Part shown: in pieces, positions 34,823-42,355 of the stretch
How positions within the stretch are numbered: the stretch's first letter is position 1
How the letters are laid out: the number at the start of each line of letters is the position of its first letter
NCBI GenBank assembly: GCA_017940955.1
Contig: JAGAXP010000117.1
Coordinates: 1 to 42,355, forward strand
Source: Oribacterium sp.
GTDB lineage: Bacteria; Bacillota_A; Clostridia; Lachnospirales; Lachnospiraceae
Direction of reading: 5' to 3'
Length of the DNA: 42,355 nucleotides
Position numbers and translations under genes: made by a program
The notes under the pieces: model-generated
Databases searched by the model: none
What the model was told of the DNA's origin: nothing
The model's input: only the letters and a program-made list of their open reading frames with translations

Positions 34823-36961
34823 TCAGCTGGGCCCCACAACAGGTCCGACTTCAATTTCAGTCGTATCTGTTGTTATAGATCCGGGTCCCGCTGAATCAGG
34901 AGATGCTGTATTGCCTCCGCTTGGGCCGGCTCCCGCATCATCATCGTCATCTATAAGTCCCGGTTCAACCACAGCTCCTGAAGTTTCTTCTGCGGAAGAC
35001 TTTTTAGTCTCATCTGTTGAAGCTGTAGTTTCCTTATCCGATGACTTTGTCTCCTTATCAGAGGACTTCGTTTCCTTATTGTCCTTATCCGCGATTGTTT
35101 CCTCAACGGCAGGACCATGCTCTGTTGTTGATTCCTTTGTGGATTTGGATGTCTCTATGACATTGCCATCATCATCGGTCTCTGCCTCGGTTTCCTCTGT
35201 ATCCTCATCCTCGTCAGTCTCATCACCTTCCTCGGTTTCGGATTTTTCGGATTTTGTCTTATTCTTATCGGAAGACTTCACCTTGTTTCCGTCTGCATCG
35301 GTCTGATAGATGTTATTTCCGTCCTCATCGGTTCCGGTAATTACATAACCATCCTTATCAGTTTCCTTTACAGTCTTCTTGTTTCCGGATGACTCGGAAT
35401 CATCAGACTCTTCTGTTTCCTCTTCTGTATACTTTTCCTTCTTTGAGCTTGAAGTCTCATCCTTATGGCTCGCATAGTAACCTGAATCATCAGAAATCTT
35501 CTGGGAGTAGGTTTCTACTGCATTTGACACCTTATAGTCCTCGTCATCGAAAAGAACGCTGTGAAGCCACTTTACATTGGAAACAAGGGTTACAGGGATT
35601 ACACAGTCTCCCTTCTTGCCCATCATCTGATCCTTGACATCCTTCGGGAAACCTGCGGACTCCTTGATATTGTATCTCGAGATACCCTTCGCAAGCTCTA
35701 CGATATCTCCCGCGTCGATGTTAAATGCCACCTGAGGAAGCACTGTATCTATGATGGATGTAAGTGTTGCAAGGTCAGCCTTCTTTGCATTGTCGAGACA
35801 CTGGGAAATGACTTCTCTCTGACGTCTGGTTCTTTCGAAGTCACTGTCCATGTATCTGAGTCTTGCATAAGCAACAGCCTGTACACCCGTAAGATGCTGA
35901 GGGCCGGCTTTCTTTATATAGTTGGCAGCCGGGTTCTTCTCGTTGATACCGGCCTTCACAGAAGTCTCGTGGATGTAGGCATTCATATAGTAGAATTCCT
36001 TATCCGTGATATCGATATCAACTCCTCCCAGCATGTCGATGGTATCCGCCACTGCCTTCCAGTTGAAGGTCACATAGTTTTCGATGTTAAGGTCCAGGTT
36101 GCTGTTAAGGGCAGCAACAGCCTGCTCAGGGCCGCCTATGGCATAGGCTTCGTTGATCTTCGCATATCTGTTGCTGGATCCGGTCTTAAGGTAAGTGTCT
36201 CTGTAAACTGATACCAGCTTTATGTCGCCTGTGGCCATATCCACGTTGCAGATGATCTGAACGTCAGCATTGGCACCTCTTCCGACTCCTCCGTCACGGG
36301 AGTCTACACCGAATACCGCAACTGTCCAGTAGCCTGACATCTTCTGCTTCTGGGTTATGTCAATGTTGTTGTTCTGTACCTTTGATACGTCGAATTCGAC
36401 AGCCTGGGTCATGTTCATGTATCTGTATACTGAGCCGAAGCCGAAGATACAAATAAGTGTCAGTATTTCCACAACCGCCATGAGCAGGTACTTGGTGCGG
36501 ACAGCTTTCTTTTTCTTGTCACGCATCTTTTTGGCGAATTCGATGTCATGTTCAACTTCCGATGTGTCATTGAGCGTTATCACCGAAGGTTTCGCCTTAC
36601 GAACAGGTTCTCTCTTTACGTTTCCTTTTCCGGAGGAAGCTTCAGAAGCAGCTCTTCTGCCGGGCGCCCTTTCGGAAGAGAGCCTTTCAGACGAAGCCGG
36701 TTTTGAAGTTGCTCTATCGGAAGATATTCTATCTGGAGATATTCTATCGGAGGACGGTCTTTCGGGATTATGCCCTCTGACCGGTTCAGCACCAAGCTCC
36801 GGGGCATTTATCATCCTCTGAGGTCTCACGGCGTTTGCCATGAGCTTATCCCCCATGTCCTTATCATTAACTATCCTGTCTTCAAGTTCCCTTTGACGTC
36901 TTGTATCCGTATCCTCCTGGGAGTGGGGACGTCTGGTCTCCTTGCCATTGTCTAATGCCAT
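34823..36961 (-). CDS. LytR-CpsA-Psr (LCP) family glycopolymer-attaching protein with long acidic tail
   Basis: LCP proteins transfer lipid-linked glycopolymers to peptidoglycan. This 712-residue member has a long basic cytoplasmic head with a DRISP-DRISS-DRATS five-residue repeat (about 71-85). One membrane helix follows (about 157-180), then the LCP domain: AVFGVDSRDGG (about 215), RGANADVQII, SVYRDTY with catalytic Arg about 254, KINEAYAIGG and YARLRYMDSDFERTRRQREV. From about residue 510 a Ser/Thr/Glu/Asp-rich low-complexity tail runs to the end, far longer than usual. GAGG is eight bases before the ATG. It has its own promoter and is followed by tandem terminators. Confidence 0.93.
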   Translation of the reverse strand: MALDNGKETRRPHSQEDTDTRRQRELEDRIVNDKDMGDKLMANAVRPQRMINAPELGAEPVRGHNPERPSSDRISPDRISSDRATSKPASSERLSSERAPGRRAASEASSGKGNVKREPVRKAKPSVITLNDTSEVEHDIEFAKKMRDKKKKAVRTKYLLMAVVEILTLICIFGFGSVYRYMNMTQAVEFDVSKVQNNNIDITQKQKMSGYWTVAVFGVDSRDGGVGRGANADVQIICNVDMATGDIKLVSVYRDTYLKTGSSNRYAKINEAYAIGGPEQAVAALNSNLDLNIENYVTFNWKAVADTIDMLGGVDIDITDKEFYYMNAYIHETSVKAGINEKNPAANYIKKAGPQHLTGVQAVAYARLRYMDSDFERTRRQREVISQCLDNAKKADLATLTSIIDTVLPQVAFNIDAGDIVELAKGISRYNIKESAGFPKDVKDQMMGKKGDCVIPVTLVSNVKWLHSVLFDDEDYKVSNAVETYSQKISDDSGYYASHKDETSSSKKEKYTEEETEESDDSESSGNKKTVKETDKDGYVITGTDEDGNNIYQTDADGNKVKSSDKNKTKSEKSETEEGDETDEDEDTEETEAETDDDGNVIETSKSTKESTTEHGPAVEETIADKDNKETKSSDKETKSSDKETTASTDETKKSSAEETSGAVVEPGLIDDDDDAGAGPSGGNTASPDSAGPGSITTDTTEIEVGPVVGPS

Positions 36962-37065
36962 CTATCAATCCTCATTATCTGTGGGGTTCCGGCAGGAACT
37001 CCGGGGTTCTGGTAATTCCATATTTTCTTGTACAGAAAAATGTCTTTAGCTTACAAAACATCGGC

Positions 37066-37094
37066 ATTTTACCACATATATACCGATTCGGCAA
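37066..37094 (-). promoter_or_regulatory. promoter for the LCP gene
   Basis: TTGCCG (37094-37089), a 17-base spacer and an extended -10, TGGTAAAAT (hexamer 37071-37066), lie in the 156-base gap before the LCP gene. Confidence 0.6.
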
Positions 37095-37117
37095 ACAATA
37101 TCTGTTGAAGCCCAGAA

Positions 37118-38533
37118 TCAGTAAGCATTTTTATTGACAAATCCTTTAAATATGGTCAGAAACATGATTTTTATGTCCAGCTCCATACTCCAGTTCTCTA
37201 TATACCAGATGTCGTATCTGACACGCTCATGGATGGAGGTGTCGCCTCTCAGACCGTTTATCTGAGCCCAGCCTGTCATGCCGGGTCTTACCTGGTGCTT
37301 TATCATGTAGCGGGGTATCTCTTCCCTGAACATCTCCACGAACTGGGTGCGCTCCGGTCTCGGTCCTACCAGAGACATGCTTCCCATAAATACATTGAAG
37401 AACTGGGGGAATTCATCTATGGATGTTTTTCTTATGAATTTACCTATCTTGGTGACTCTCGGGTCTCCCGGTGTGGTCCAGCCCTTCTTCTCGTCCTCAG
37501 GCTTCTGCTCTACCATCGAGCGGAATTTATACATCATAAAGGGCTTGTTGTGAAGTCCCACTCTTTCCTGTTTGAATATGATGGGTCCCGGGGATGAAAG
37601 CTTGATGAGTACCGCCACCGTAAGCATGATGGGGCTGAAGATGATGATGCCGAAGAGTGAGCCTATGATGTCTATGGTTCTCTTGGCTGCTGCCTTCACA
37701 GGATCCGTGAGAGGAACGTTTCTGATGTTTATGACCGGCAGTCCGTCCATATCCTCTGTCACCGGACGTGAAGGAATGATGTTGTTGTAATCCGGAATGA
37801 ACTTGGTATGTACTCCGGATTTCTCGCAGACCGCCACTATGCCGCCCAGCTTTTCGTAGGCCGCAAGAGGAAGTGTGATGGCTATCTCATCTATGGTGTT
37901 GCCTGCCAGTATCTCTTCCAGATCCCTGATCTTTCCCACTACCTTTACGCCTTTGCAGGAAGCGCCGGTCTCTGCAATGTCATCAACTATTCCGTAGATT
38001 TTATAACCCCAGTCTGGATTTCTGCGGCAGGCGTCTATGAACAGATCCGAAACATCCGAAAAGCCCACGAGCATGATGTGTTTCTGGTTAAAGCCCTTTC
38101 TTCTCATCCTGGTAAGGATAAATCTGATACCGAATCTCTCTACTGTGGTGGAAATGATATTGAATACACAGAAGGTTGCGATCATCCTGGTGGAGAAGTT
38201 GGCAAAGTAGCCCGAACGTCTGAAAGCGAAAAGTATGGACGCAAAAATCATGAGGCCAACAACATTAGCCTCAACTATATTTATGAACTCTTTTCTTTTT
38301 GTCCTGGTCCGTTTGGGTTCGTACAGATGAAACACCCAATACAGGATCATATATCCCGGAACCACCGGAATGAGAGCCCTGAAATATACATCCGGCGGGA
38401 GTACACCGTGTCCCTCCGGGAAAATGGGCGATGCTATGAGCAGGTACCACGCCAAAGCATAAGCTGCGGCGATGACCACCGCATCGAGAACCACATGAAA
38501 GTGGTTTAAAAATTGTTGGTTATCTTTAATCAT
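37118..38533 (-). CDS. undecaprenyl-phosphate glucose phosphotransferase-like (WcaJ type)
   Basis: The third initiating enzyme (471 residues). About five N-terminal membrane segments and a Rossmann-like CoA-binding region (about 150-250) precede the catalytic domain. That domain has PIIFKQERVGLHNKPF, YKFRSMVEQ, the SIDEFPQ Asp-Glu pair, SLVGPRPERTQFV and RPGMTGWAQINGLRGDTS. The WAQINGLRGDTS ending is typical of WcaJ/CpsE-type glucose-1-phosphate transferases. Glucose as substrate is inferred from the type. The ATG has GGGAG about twelve bases upstream. A REP inverted pair lies 85-142 bases before the start. Confidence 0.92.
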   Translation of the reverse strand: MIKDNQQFLNHFHVVLDAVVIAAAYALAWYLLIASPIFPEGHGVLPPDVYFRALIPVVPGYMILYWVFHLYEPKRTRTKRKEFINIVEANVVGLMIFASILFAFRRSGYFANFSTRMIATFCVFNIISTTVERFGIRFILTRMRRKGFNQKHIMLVGFSDVSDLFIDACRRNPDWGYKIYGIVDDIAETGASCKGVKVVGKIRDLEEILAGNTIDEIAITLPLAAYEKLGGIVAVCEKSGVHTKFIPDYNNIIPSRPVTEDMDGLPVINIRNVPLTDPVKAAAKRTIDIIGSLFGIIIFSPIMLTVAVLIKLSSPGPIIFKQERVGLHNKPFMMYKFRSMVEQKPEDEKKGWTTPGDPRVTKIGKFIRKTSIDEFPQFFNVFMGSMSLVGPRPERTQFVEMFREEIPRYMIKHQVRPGMTGWAQINGLRGDTSIHERVRYDIWYIENWSMELDIKIMFLTIFKGFVNKNAY

Positions 38534-38617
38534 AATGGAAGTATACTCCCGTTTTCAGAAATTTCCACAAAAATGATATTAGAATTTTCTTAATTGAACC
38601 AAATAGGGTGTCGTTTC

Positions 38618-38675
38618 CGGGCTATGGGGACGGGGTTCATGGCCCATGACCCACCAACCCCGTCCCCATAGCCCA
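38618..38675 (+). repeat. REP-like inverted pair, copies 5 (+) and 6 (-)
   Basis: Two 29-base copies abut head to head (38618-38646 and 38647-38675). Perfect 19-base arms (38619-38637 and 38656-38674) can form one long hairpin; the first copy alone can also fold (GGGCTATG with CATGGCCC, one G-U pair). It lies between the start of the WcaJ-type gene and the terminator of the previous one. Confidence 0.93.
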
Positions 38676-38717
38676 TGCAAGAACATCGGTGCCGTTTGTG
38701 ACGGCTTTTTCAGGAAT

Positions 38718-38751
38718 AAAAAAAGAGGGTGCTTATTCAACATCCTCTTTT
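38718..38751 (-). terminator. strong intrinsic terminator after the two-domain GT2 gene
   Basis: On the minus strand AAAAGAGG pairs with CCTCTTTT, extended by three more pairs including a G-U, with a nine-base loop. A run of seven T residues follows. Confidence 0.9.
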
Positions 38752-38773
38752 GATGATTCAGTCCTTTGATAAT

Positions 38774-41245
38774 TCAGACTATGTCCTTCAGAATATCCAT
38801 CCTGAAGGGTTCTCCTACCTTTTCCTTGTCAAGATTCTTCAGTGTAAAGTTCGACTTCATGAAGGTAAGGGCCGGATTGTAGTAGGGGTCTCCGTACCTC
38901 AGGCATTCAGGCCAGCGCTTTGCGAATTTCACTATTTCGCTGTTGAATCTGGCCACCTTTTCCGGTGTATCCTCCAGGCCTCTGGACTTTGATTCATAGT
39001 GATAGAACTTTGCGTAGGGGTTATAGACCACAAGCTTTCCGAGAGCTCTTATCTTCATGCAGAAATCAACGTCATTGAAAGCAACAGCAAGCTCTTCCGT
39101 ATAGCCTCCCACCTCATCAAAGAGCTTTCTCTTTGTGAGAAGGCAGGCTGCGGTCACACATGAATAGTCCTGAACGCACTTGGCTCTGTGCATATAGGAC
39201 AGTTCCGCATCATGGGTGCGTACAAATGCCGCACCGGCGATGCCTCCCATCCCCATGATGACTCCCGCATGCTGGATATCTTCATCCGGATAGAGGAGTC
39301 TGGCTCCGCAGATACCCACATCCTCCCGCTGCACATAGCCTATCATCTCGTCTATGGAATCCGGCTCTATAAGCTCGATGTCGTTATTCAGGAAGAGGAT
39401 ATACTCTCCTCTTGAGAACTTCACGCCGAAGTTGTTGATGGCTGAATAGTTGAACGGACCCTGCCACTTCACAACCCGTACTGTAGGTTTGGCAAGGTGG
39501 ATGTCAGTGGCAGCAGTCGCAGCAGATTCCGGCAGCTCTGTCTGTCCCGCCTTCTTTATCTCTTCTCCTGTTTCCCCGATGTAACCGTCAACAGGGTACT
39601 GTTTCTGTATATCAGCATAGTACTTCCAGGTCTCTTCCTGATCAGAATTATTCTCAACCACTATGAACTCTAGGTTCTTATAGTCGGATCCCGCAAGAGA
39701 CTGAATTGCCTTATCAAGGTCCGCCGTATGGTCCTTGTTAGGGATGATGACGGATATGAGAGGCTGAGTGTTTTCATAAACCGTATGATAGAAGCCGTAG
39801 GTAATGCCCTTCTCCACCTTCTTTACCGGAAGCCCCAGTCTCTTACAGTGATCGTAGACCGCTCTTGCTCCCGCATCGAAGGCATAAAGTTTTGCCTCCG
39901 GATGCTGTGCAGTGGAGGCCTGATGTGATCTCCAATGATAGAGTGACTTCTGAATATGACAGATGTTGGAGCTTGTGAATCGGCCCTCTCTGAGAAGCTT
40001 TCTGTCTTCTTCCGAAAGCTTTTCGGGGTCTCCCCCGGTCTTCACCTTTTCCATCTCCTGAGCTTTTTCCACTGCTCTCAGAATGAGGTCGTGGTCCTGA
40101 GCTCCGTCATAGGCCTTTCTCTCGTAGATTTTGTTTCCGTCCTCGTCTGTCTCTGCTATGGCATCGAGAAGATTTCTTTTCAGCACCAGAAGGTGACACA
40201 CGTAGTTAACCGAGCGAAGAAGGTCCGGATTGAAATCACTCTTGAAGTGAGGTTCAAAGTAGTAGGTGTCCTCAAAATCTATCTTATCCTCATCGGAATA
40301 GATCATCTCGGCGTCGGGATGCTCATTTACAGTCCTTGCACATTCGAAGAGTGCATCAGGCTCCAGCTCATCATCATGGTCTGCGAATACGATGAAGTCG
40401 CCCTCTGCCATATTGATGGCGGCATTGGTATTGTCAGAAATACCGAGATTCTGCTCCAACACTCTGAATCTGAATCTGGGATCCCTGTCCTTGAATTCCT
40501 GAAGAACCTCCTTAGGGAGCTTTCCCGCAGCCTCAGCCTTTGTGTACTTTTCGTAGGGTGTGGCATCCGCCACGCAGACTTCAAAATTCCTGTAGGTCTG
40601 ATCCGCTATGGATAAGAGCATCTTCCTCAGGAACTTTTCGGGAGTTGCGTATACAGGGATAACTATGGAGAACTTCGGCTGAACCGGGAGAATGGTGTTA
40701 CGCTGCTTCTCCAGCTCTTCCTCCGTTACCTTTACCTTCTTATACCACTCATTATAATCGTAATCTTCCTGTATGCCCTTCAGACGGTGAAGACTCTTCT
40801 TCCAGAGAGCCCTGAAGCCGTGGTCTTTAAAATAGTCCCACGCCACTTCCACCGTCTCACAGTGGAACAAAGCCATGAGCTTCTCTCTTTTTTTGTGGGC
40901 AACGGAATTGAAGGCCTCAAGTATACCGTCGTCAAACTTTACTTTTTTGGTCTTTCCGTCCACCTCGATAACGAGATATCTGGTCTCTCCCTTCTGATAG
41001 GGGGTGTTAATGTCAAAGCCCAGTTCCCTGTTTATGGATCCGTGCTCCTTTTCATAGTCCTTGAAAAAGGCTTCCACAACCTCGTCACGTCTCACGGACT
41101 CAACCACGGTTCCTTCCACTATTTTTCCGTTCCCGTCTAAAACACTGTATTTCACCGGTGTTTCCGGATCTTTACCGAATGCCCAGCCAAGGAAGGTTAT
41201 CTTTCCTTCTCTATGTACTGCAACATCTACTTTATAACGCATCAT
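38774..41245 (-). CDS. two-domain GT2 glycosyltransferase (WbbL/rhamnosyltransferase-like)
   Basis: This 823-residue protein has an N-terminal beta-rich accessory domain (about 1-115). The first GT2 domain (about 190-360) has FSIVIPVYATPEKFLRKML, VFADHDDELEPDAL and IYSDEDKID. The second (about 520-800) has LISVIIPNKDHTADLDKAIQ, YILFLNNDIELIEPDSIDEM, HAGVIMGMGG, and VAFNDVDFCMKIRALGKLV. Such bifunctional proteins build O-antigen or rhamnan chains. The first domain's DHDD and second's NND motifs suggest two distinct active sites. ATG 41245 overlaps the previous stop by four bases and AAGGAAAGA precedes it. Donor sugars are unknown. Confidence 0.92.
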   Translation of the reverse strand: MMRYKVDVAVHREGKITFLGWAFGKDPETPVKYSVLDGNGKIVEGTVVESVRRDEVVEAFFKDYEKEHGSINRELGFDINTPYQKGETRYLVIEVDGKTKKVKFDDGILEAFNSVAHKKREKLMALFHCETVEVAWDYFKDHGFRALWKKSLHRLKGIQEDYDYNEWYKKVKVTEEELEKQRNTILPVQPKFSIVIPVYATPEKFLRKMLLSIADQTYRNFEVCVADATPYEKYTKAEAAGKLPKEVLQEFKDRDPRFRFRVLEQNLGISDNTNAAINMAEGDFIVFADHDDELEPDALFECARTVNEHPDAEMIYSDEDKIDFEDTYYFEPHFKSDFNPDLLRSVNYVCHLLVLKRNLLDAIAETDEDGNKIYERKAYDGAQDHDLILRAVEKAQEMEKVKTGGDPEKLSEEDRKLLREGRFTSSNICHIQKSLYHWRSHQASTAQHPEAKLYAFDAGARAVYDHCKRLGLPVKKVEKGITYGFYHTVYENTQPLISVIIPNKDHTADLDKAIQSLAGSDYKNLEFIVVENNSDQEETWKYYADIQKQYPVDGYIGETGEEIKKAGQTELPESAATAATDIHLAKPTVRVVKWQGPFNYSAINNFGVKFSRGEYILFLNNDIELIEPDSIDEMIGYVQREDVGICGARLLYPDEDIQHAGVIMGMGGIAGAAFVRTHDAELSYMHRAKCVQDYSCVTAACLLTKRKLFDEVGGYTEELAVAFNDVDFCMKIRALGKLVVYNPYAKFYHYESKSRGLEDTPEKVARFNSEIVKFAKRWPECLRYGDPYYNPALTFMKSNFTLKNLDKEKVGEPFRMDILKDIV

Positions 41246-42231
41246 TCTTTCCTTCTGACTTTCTCCATGTCCTTTACACCACGGTATTTCGGTTCATCTC
41301 CAAAGTTGAGCCTTTCTTCTTCAACAACCAACGGTCTCTTCATGACTCTCTGGTTGATGGAAAGGATGTACTCTCCCAAAAGTCCGATGAAGAAGATCTG
41401 AATGGAGCCTAAAAACAGCATGCCGATAAGCATGGGCGCCATACCTGCCGGGAATCTGTCCCACCAGATGAGCTTCATGATGAGATAGATAACCGCTATA
41501 GCCATACTGATGGCGCTGCAGATTCCTCCGAAGAATACTGCCACTCTGAGGCCCACCTTGGTGTAGCTGGTGAAGCTCAGCATGGCTGCATCATAAAGGG
41601 AGTACCAGTTGTTGTGGGTTATGCCTGCCCGGCGGCGCGGCTGGGTGTATGGTATTTCCTTCCGGCGGAACCCAAGCTCTGCCACGATTCCGCGAAGAAA
41701 AGGCGTAGGGTCGTTGAGATTTCGCATGACATTGATAAATGCCTTGTCATAGAGACCGAAACCTGTGAACTGGGCTATCTGATCAACGGATGACATCTTC
41801 TTTATGACTTTATAGTAGATGCCCCTCACCCAGTACATGAGCGGGTTTTCCTGTGAGCGTGTCTTTACACCAATGGCTATTTTATAGCCTTCTTCCCATG
41901 CCTTCACAAACTCGGGAATCATCTCCACTGGGTCCTGGAAGTCTGCCGCCATAAGCATGGTGGCGTCTCCCGTTGACTGGAGCATGCCATAGTAAGGGCT
42001 GTTGAACTGTCCGAAGTTTTTTGCATTGAAGATGGCCTTTACGTCTTTGTCTTCAGCACAGAGCCCTCTCACCAGTTCTCTGGTCCTGTCCTTGGAGTCG
42101 TTATCTATATAGATTATTTCGTATTTGTACTCAGGGAGTTTTTCCAAAAACATGGTTTTTATCGCGTTGTAAAGCGGCACCACGTTTTCTTCCTCGTTGT
42201 AGCATGGCACTACGATGCTGATTGTTTTCAA
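41242..42231 (-). CDS. GtrB/DPM1-like polyprenyl-phosphate glycosyltransferase
   Basis: This 329-residue protein has a GT2 domain: SIVVPCYNEEENVVPLYNAI, IIYIDNDSKDRTRELV, and LMAADFQDPVEMIPEFVKAW with the QDP motif of the DPM1/GtrB/ArnC family. Two C-terminal membrane helices follow (about 230-300). Family members make undecaprenyl-phosphate-linked sugars for decorating a polymer on the outside. The start is TTG at 42231 with GAGG eight bases upstream; no in-frame ATG is nearby. It is the first gene of a two-gene operon with the two-domain GT2. Confidence 0.92.
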   Translation of the reverse strand: MKTISIVVPCYNEEENVVPLYNAIKTMFLEKLPEYKYEIIYIDNDSKDRTRELVRGLCAEDKDVKAIFNAKNFGQFNSPYYGMLQSTGDATMLMAADFQDPVEMIPEFVKAWEEGYKIAIGVKTRSQENPLMYWVRGIYYKVIKKMSSVDQIAQFTGFGLYDKAFINVMRNLNDPTPFLRGIVAELGFRRKEIPYTQPRRRAGITHNNWYSLYDAAMLSFTSYTKVGLRVAVFFGGICSAISMAIAVIYLIMKLIWWDRFPAGMAPMLIGMLFLGSIQIFFIGLLGEYILSINQRVMKRPLVVEEERLNFGDEPKYRGVKDMEKVRRKE

Positions 42232-42290
42232 AATGTTTTCCTCTGTTCTTCCATTTCCGGTTTAACCTTCAAGTATAGTCAACTCGTCAT

Positions 42291-42355
42291 CTATTGCCCT
42301 TTTACAAACTGATTTATCGTTATTCCTTCACCGGCAGCTTGTAACGCAATCTTTC
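42291..42355 (-). CDS. 3' end of a HicB-like ribbon-helix-helix protein gene (partial)
   Basis: Only the last 20 codons are in the window: KIALQAAGEGITINQFVKGQ and a TAG stop. The A-x-x-EGI-(S/T)-I-N-Q-F/Y pattern is the end of the HicB/Arc-type ribbon-helix-helix domain of antitoxins and small regulators. The gene continues off the right edge, so length and partner are unknown. The 59 bases to the next gene hold no clear promoter. Confidence 0.55.
   Translation of the reverse strand, partial: KIALQAAGEGITINQFVKGQ

Noticed and set aside
34911..35306. 131-codon plus-strand ORF opposite the LCP tail
   Set aside because: It is a Ser/Val-rich shadow of the acidic low-complexity coding sequence, with no ribosome site or family features.
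37808..38509. 233-codon plus-strand ORF opposite the WcaJ-type gene
   Set aside because: Composition is typical of an antisense shadow, and the minus-strand protein has complete family motifs.
38691..38710. GCCGT/ACGGC hairpin followed by TTTTT on the plus strand
   Set aside because: It has the form of a plus-strand terminator, but no plus-strand gene precedes it and the stem is only five pairs.
1..42355. CRISPR arrays, tRNA, rRNA and known riboswitches
   Set aside because: No regularly spaced direct repeats, cloverleaf genes or riboswitch cores were seen on either strand by reading.

Overview
The window is almost entirely a cell-surface polysaccharide locus. Gene content, Gram-positive-style promoters and ribosome binding sites, an LCP-family wall ligase and choline/glucan-binding-type repeats suggest a low-to-moderate GC Firmicute, most likely a Lachnospiraceae gut or rumen bacterium (Butyrivibrio/Pseudobutyrivibrio-like). 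That placement is inference; there is no rRNA in the window. All genes but one run on the minus strand, so transcription goes right to left. The exception is a RAYT transposase on the plus strand.

Right to left the layout is as follows. (1) 42355-42291: tail of a HicB-like ribbon-helix-helix gene. (2) 42231-38774: GtrB-like GT2 and a two-domain GT2, closed by a strong terminator. (3) 38675-38618: inverted pair of REP-like repeats. (4) 38533-34823: WcaJ-type sugar-phosphate transferase, then an LCP ligase with its own promoter and tandem terminators. (5) 34539-32866: O-antigen-ligase-like protein. (6) 32580-30934: secreted wall-binding repeat protein with a clear promoter and terminator. (7) 30687-26334: lipoprotein, GT2, cobalamin-type radical SAM enzyme and a second sugar-phosphate transferase, then a terminator. 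(8) 26148-24109: GT2 and a WbsX (GH99-like) protein. (9) 24090-23299 (+): RAYT transposase between REP copies. (10) 23143-14397: GT2, polymerase, GT4, flippase, polymerase and an extracellular protein. (11) 14267-12744: third sugar-phosphate transferase and terminator. (12) 12495-40: a long operon behind a TTGACA promoter: GT4, SPASM radical SAM, GT2, GT2, polymerase, GT2, GT11 fucosyltransferase, flippase, acetyltransferase, GT6, acyltransferase 3 and epimerase.

The genes fit several parallel Wzx/Wzy pathways. Three initiating phosphoglycosyltransferases put the first sugar on undecaprenyl phosphate. Many glycosyltransferases extend the repeat, two flippases export it, and four polymerase/ligase-like membrane proteins polymerise or transfer it. 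The LCP protein could attach the product to the wall. The left block (about 1-12,500) looks visibly more AT-rich than the right end, as expected for an exchangeable serotype cassette.

The most interesting observations are three. First, a 29-nt REP-like family (six copies) accompanies the RAYT, and two copies have become coding sequence of neighbouring genes. Second, a GT11 plus GT6 pair resembles the enzymes that build human ABO-like antigens, although the GT11 lacks its expected HxRR motif. Third, an extracellular protein carries an ILEI/FAM3-like domain whose halves appear in swapped order.
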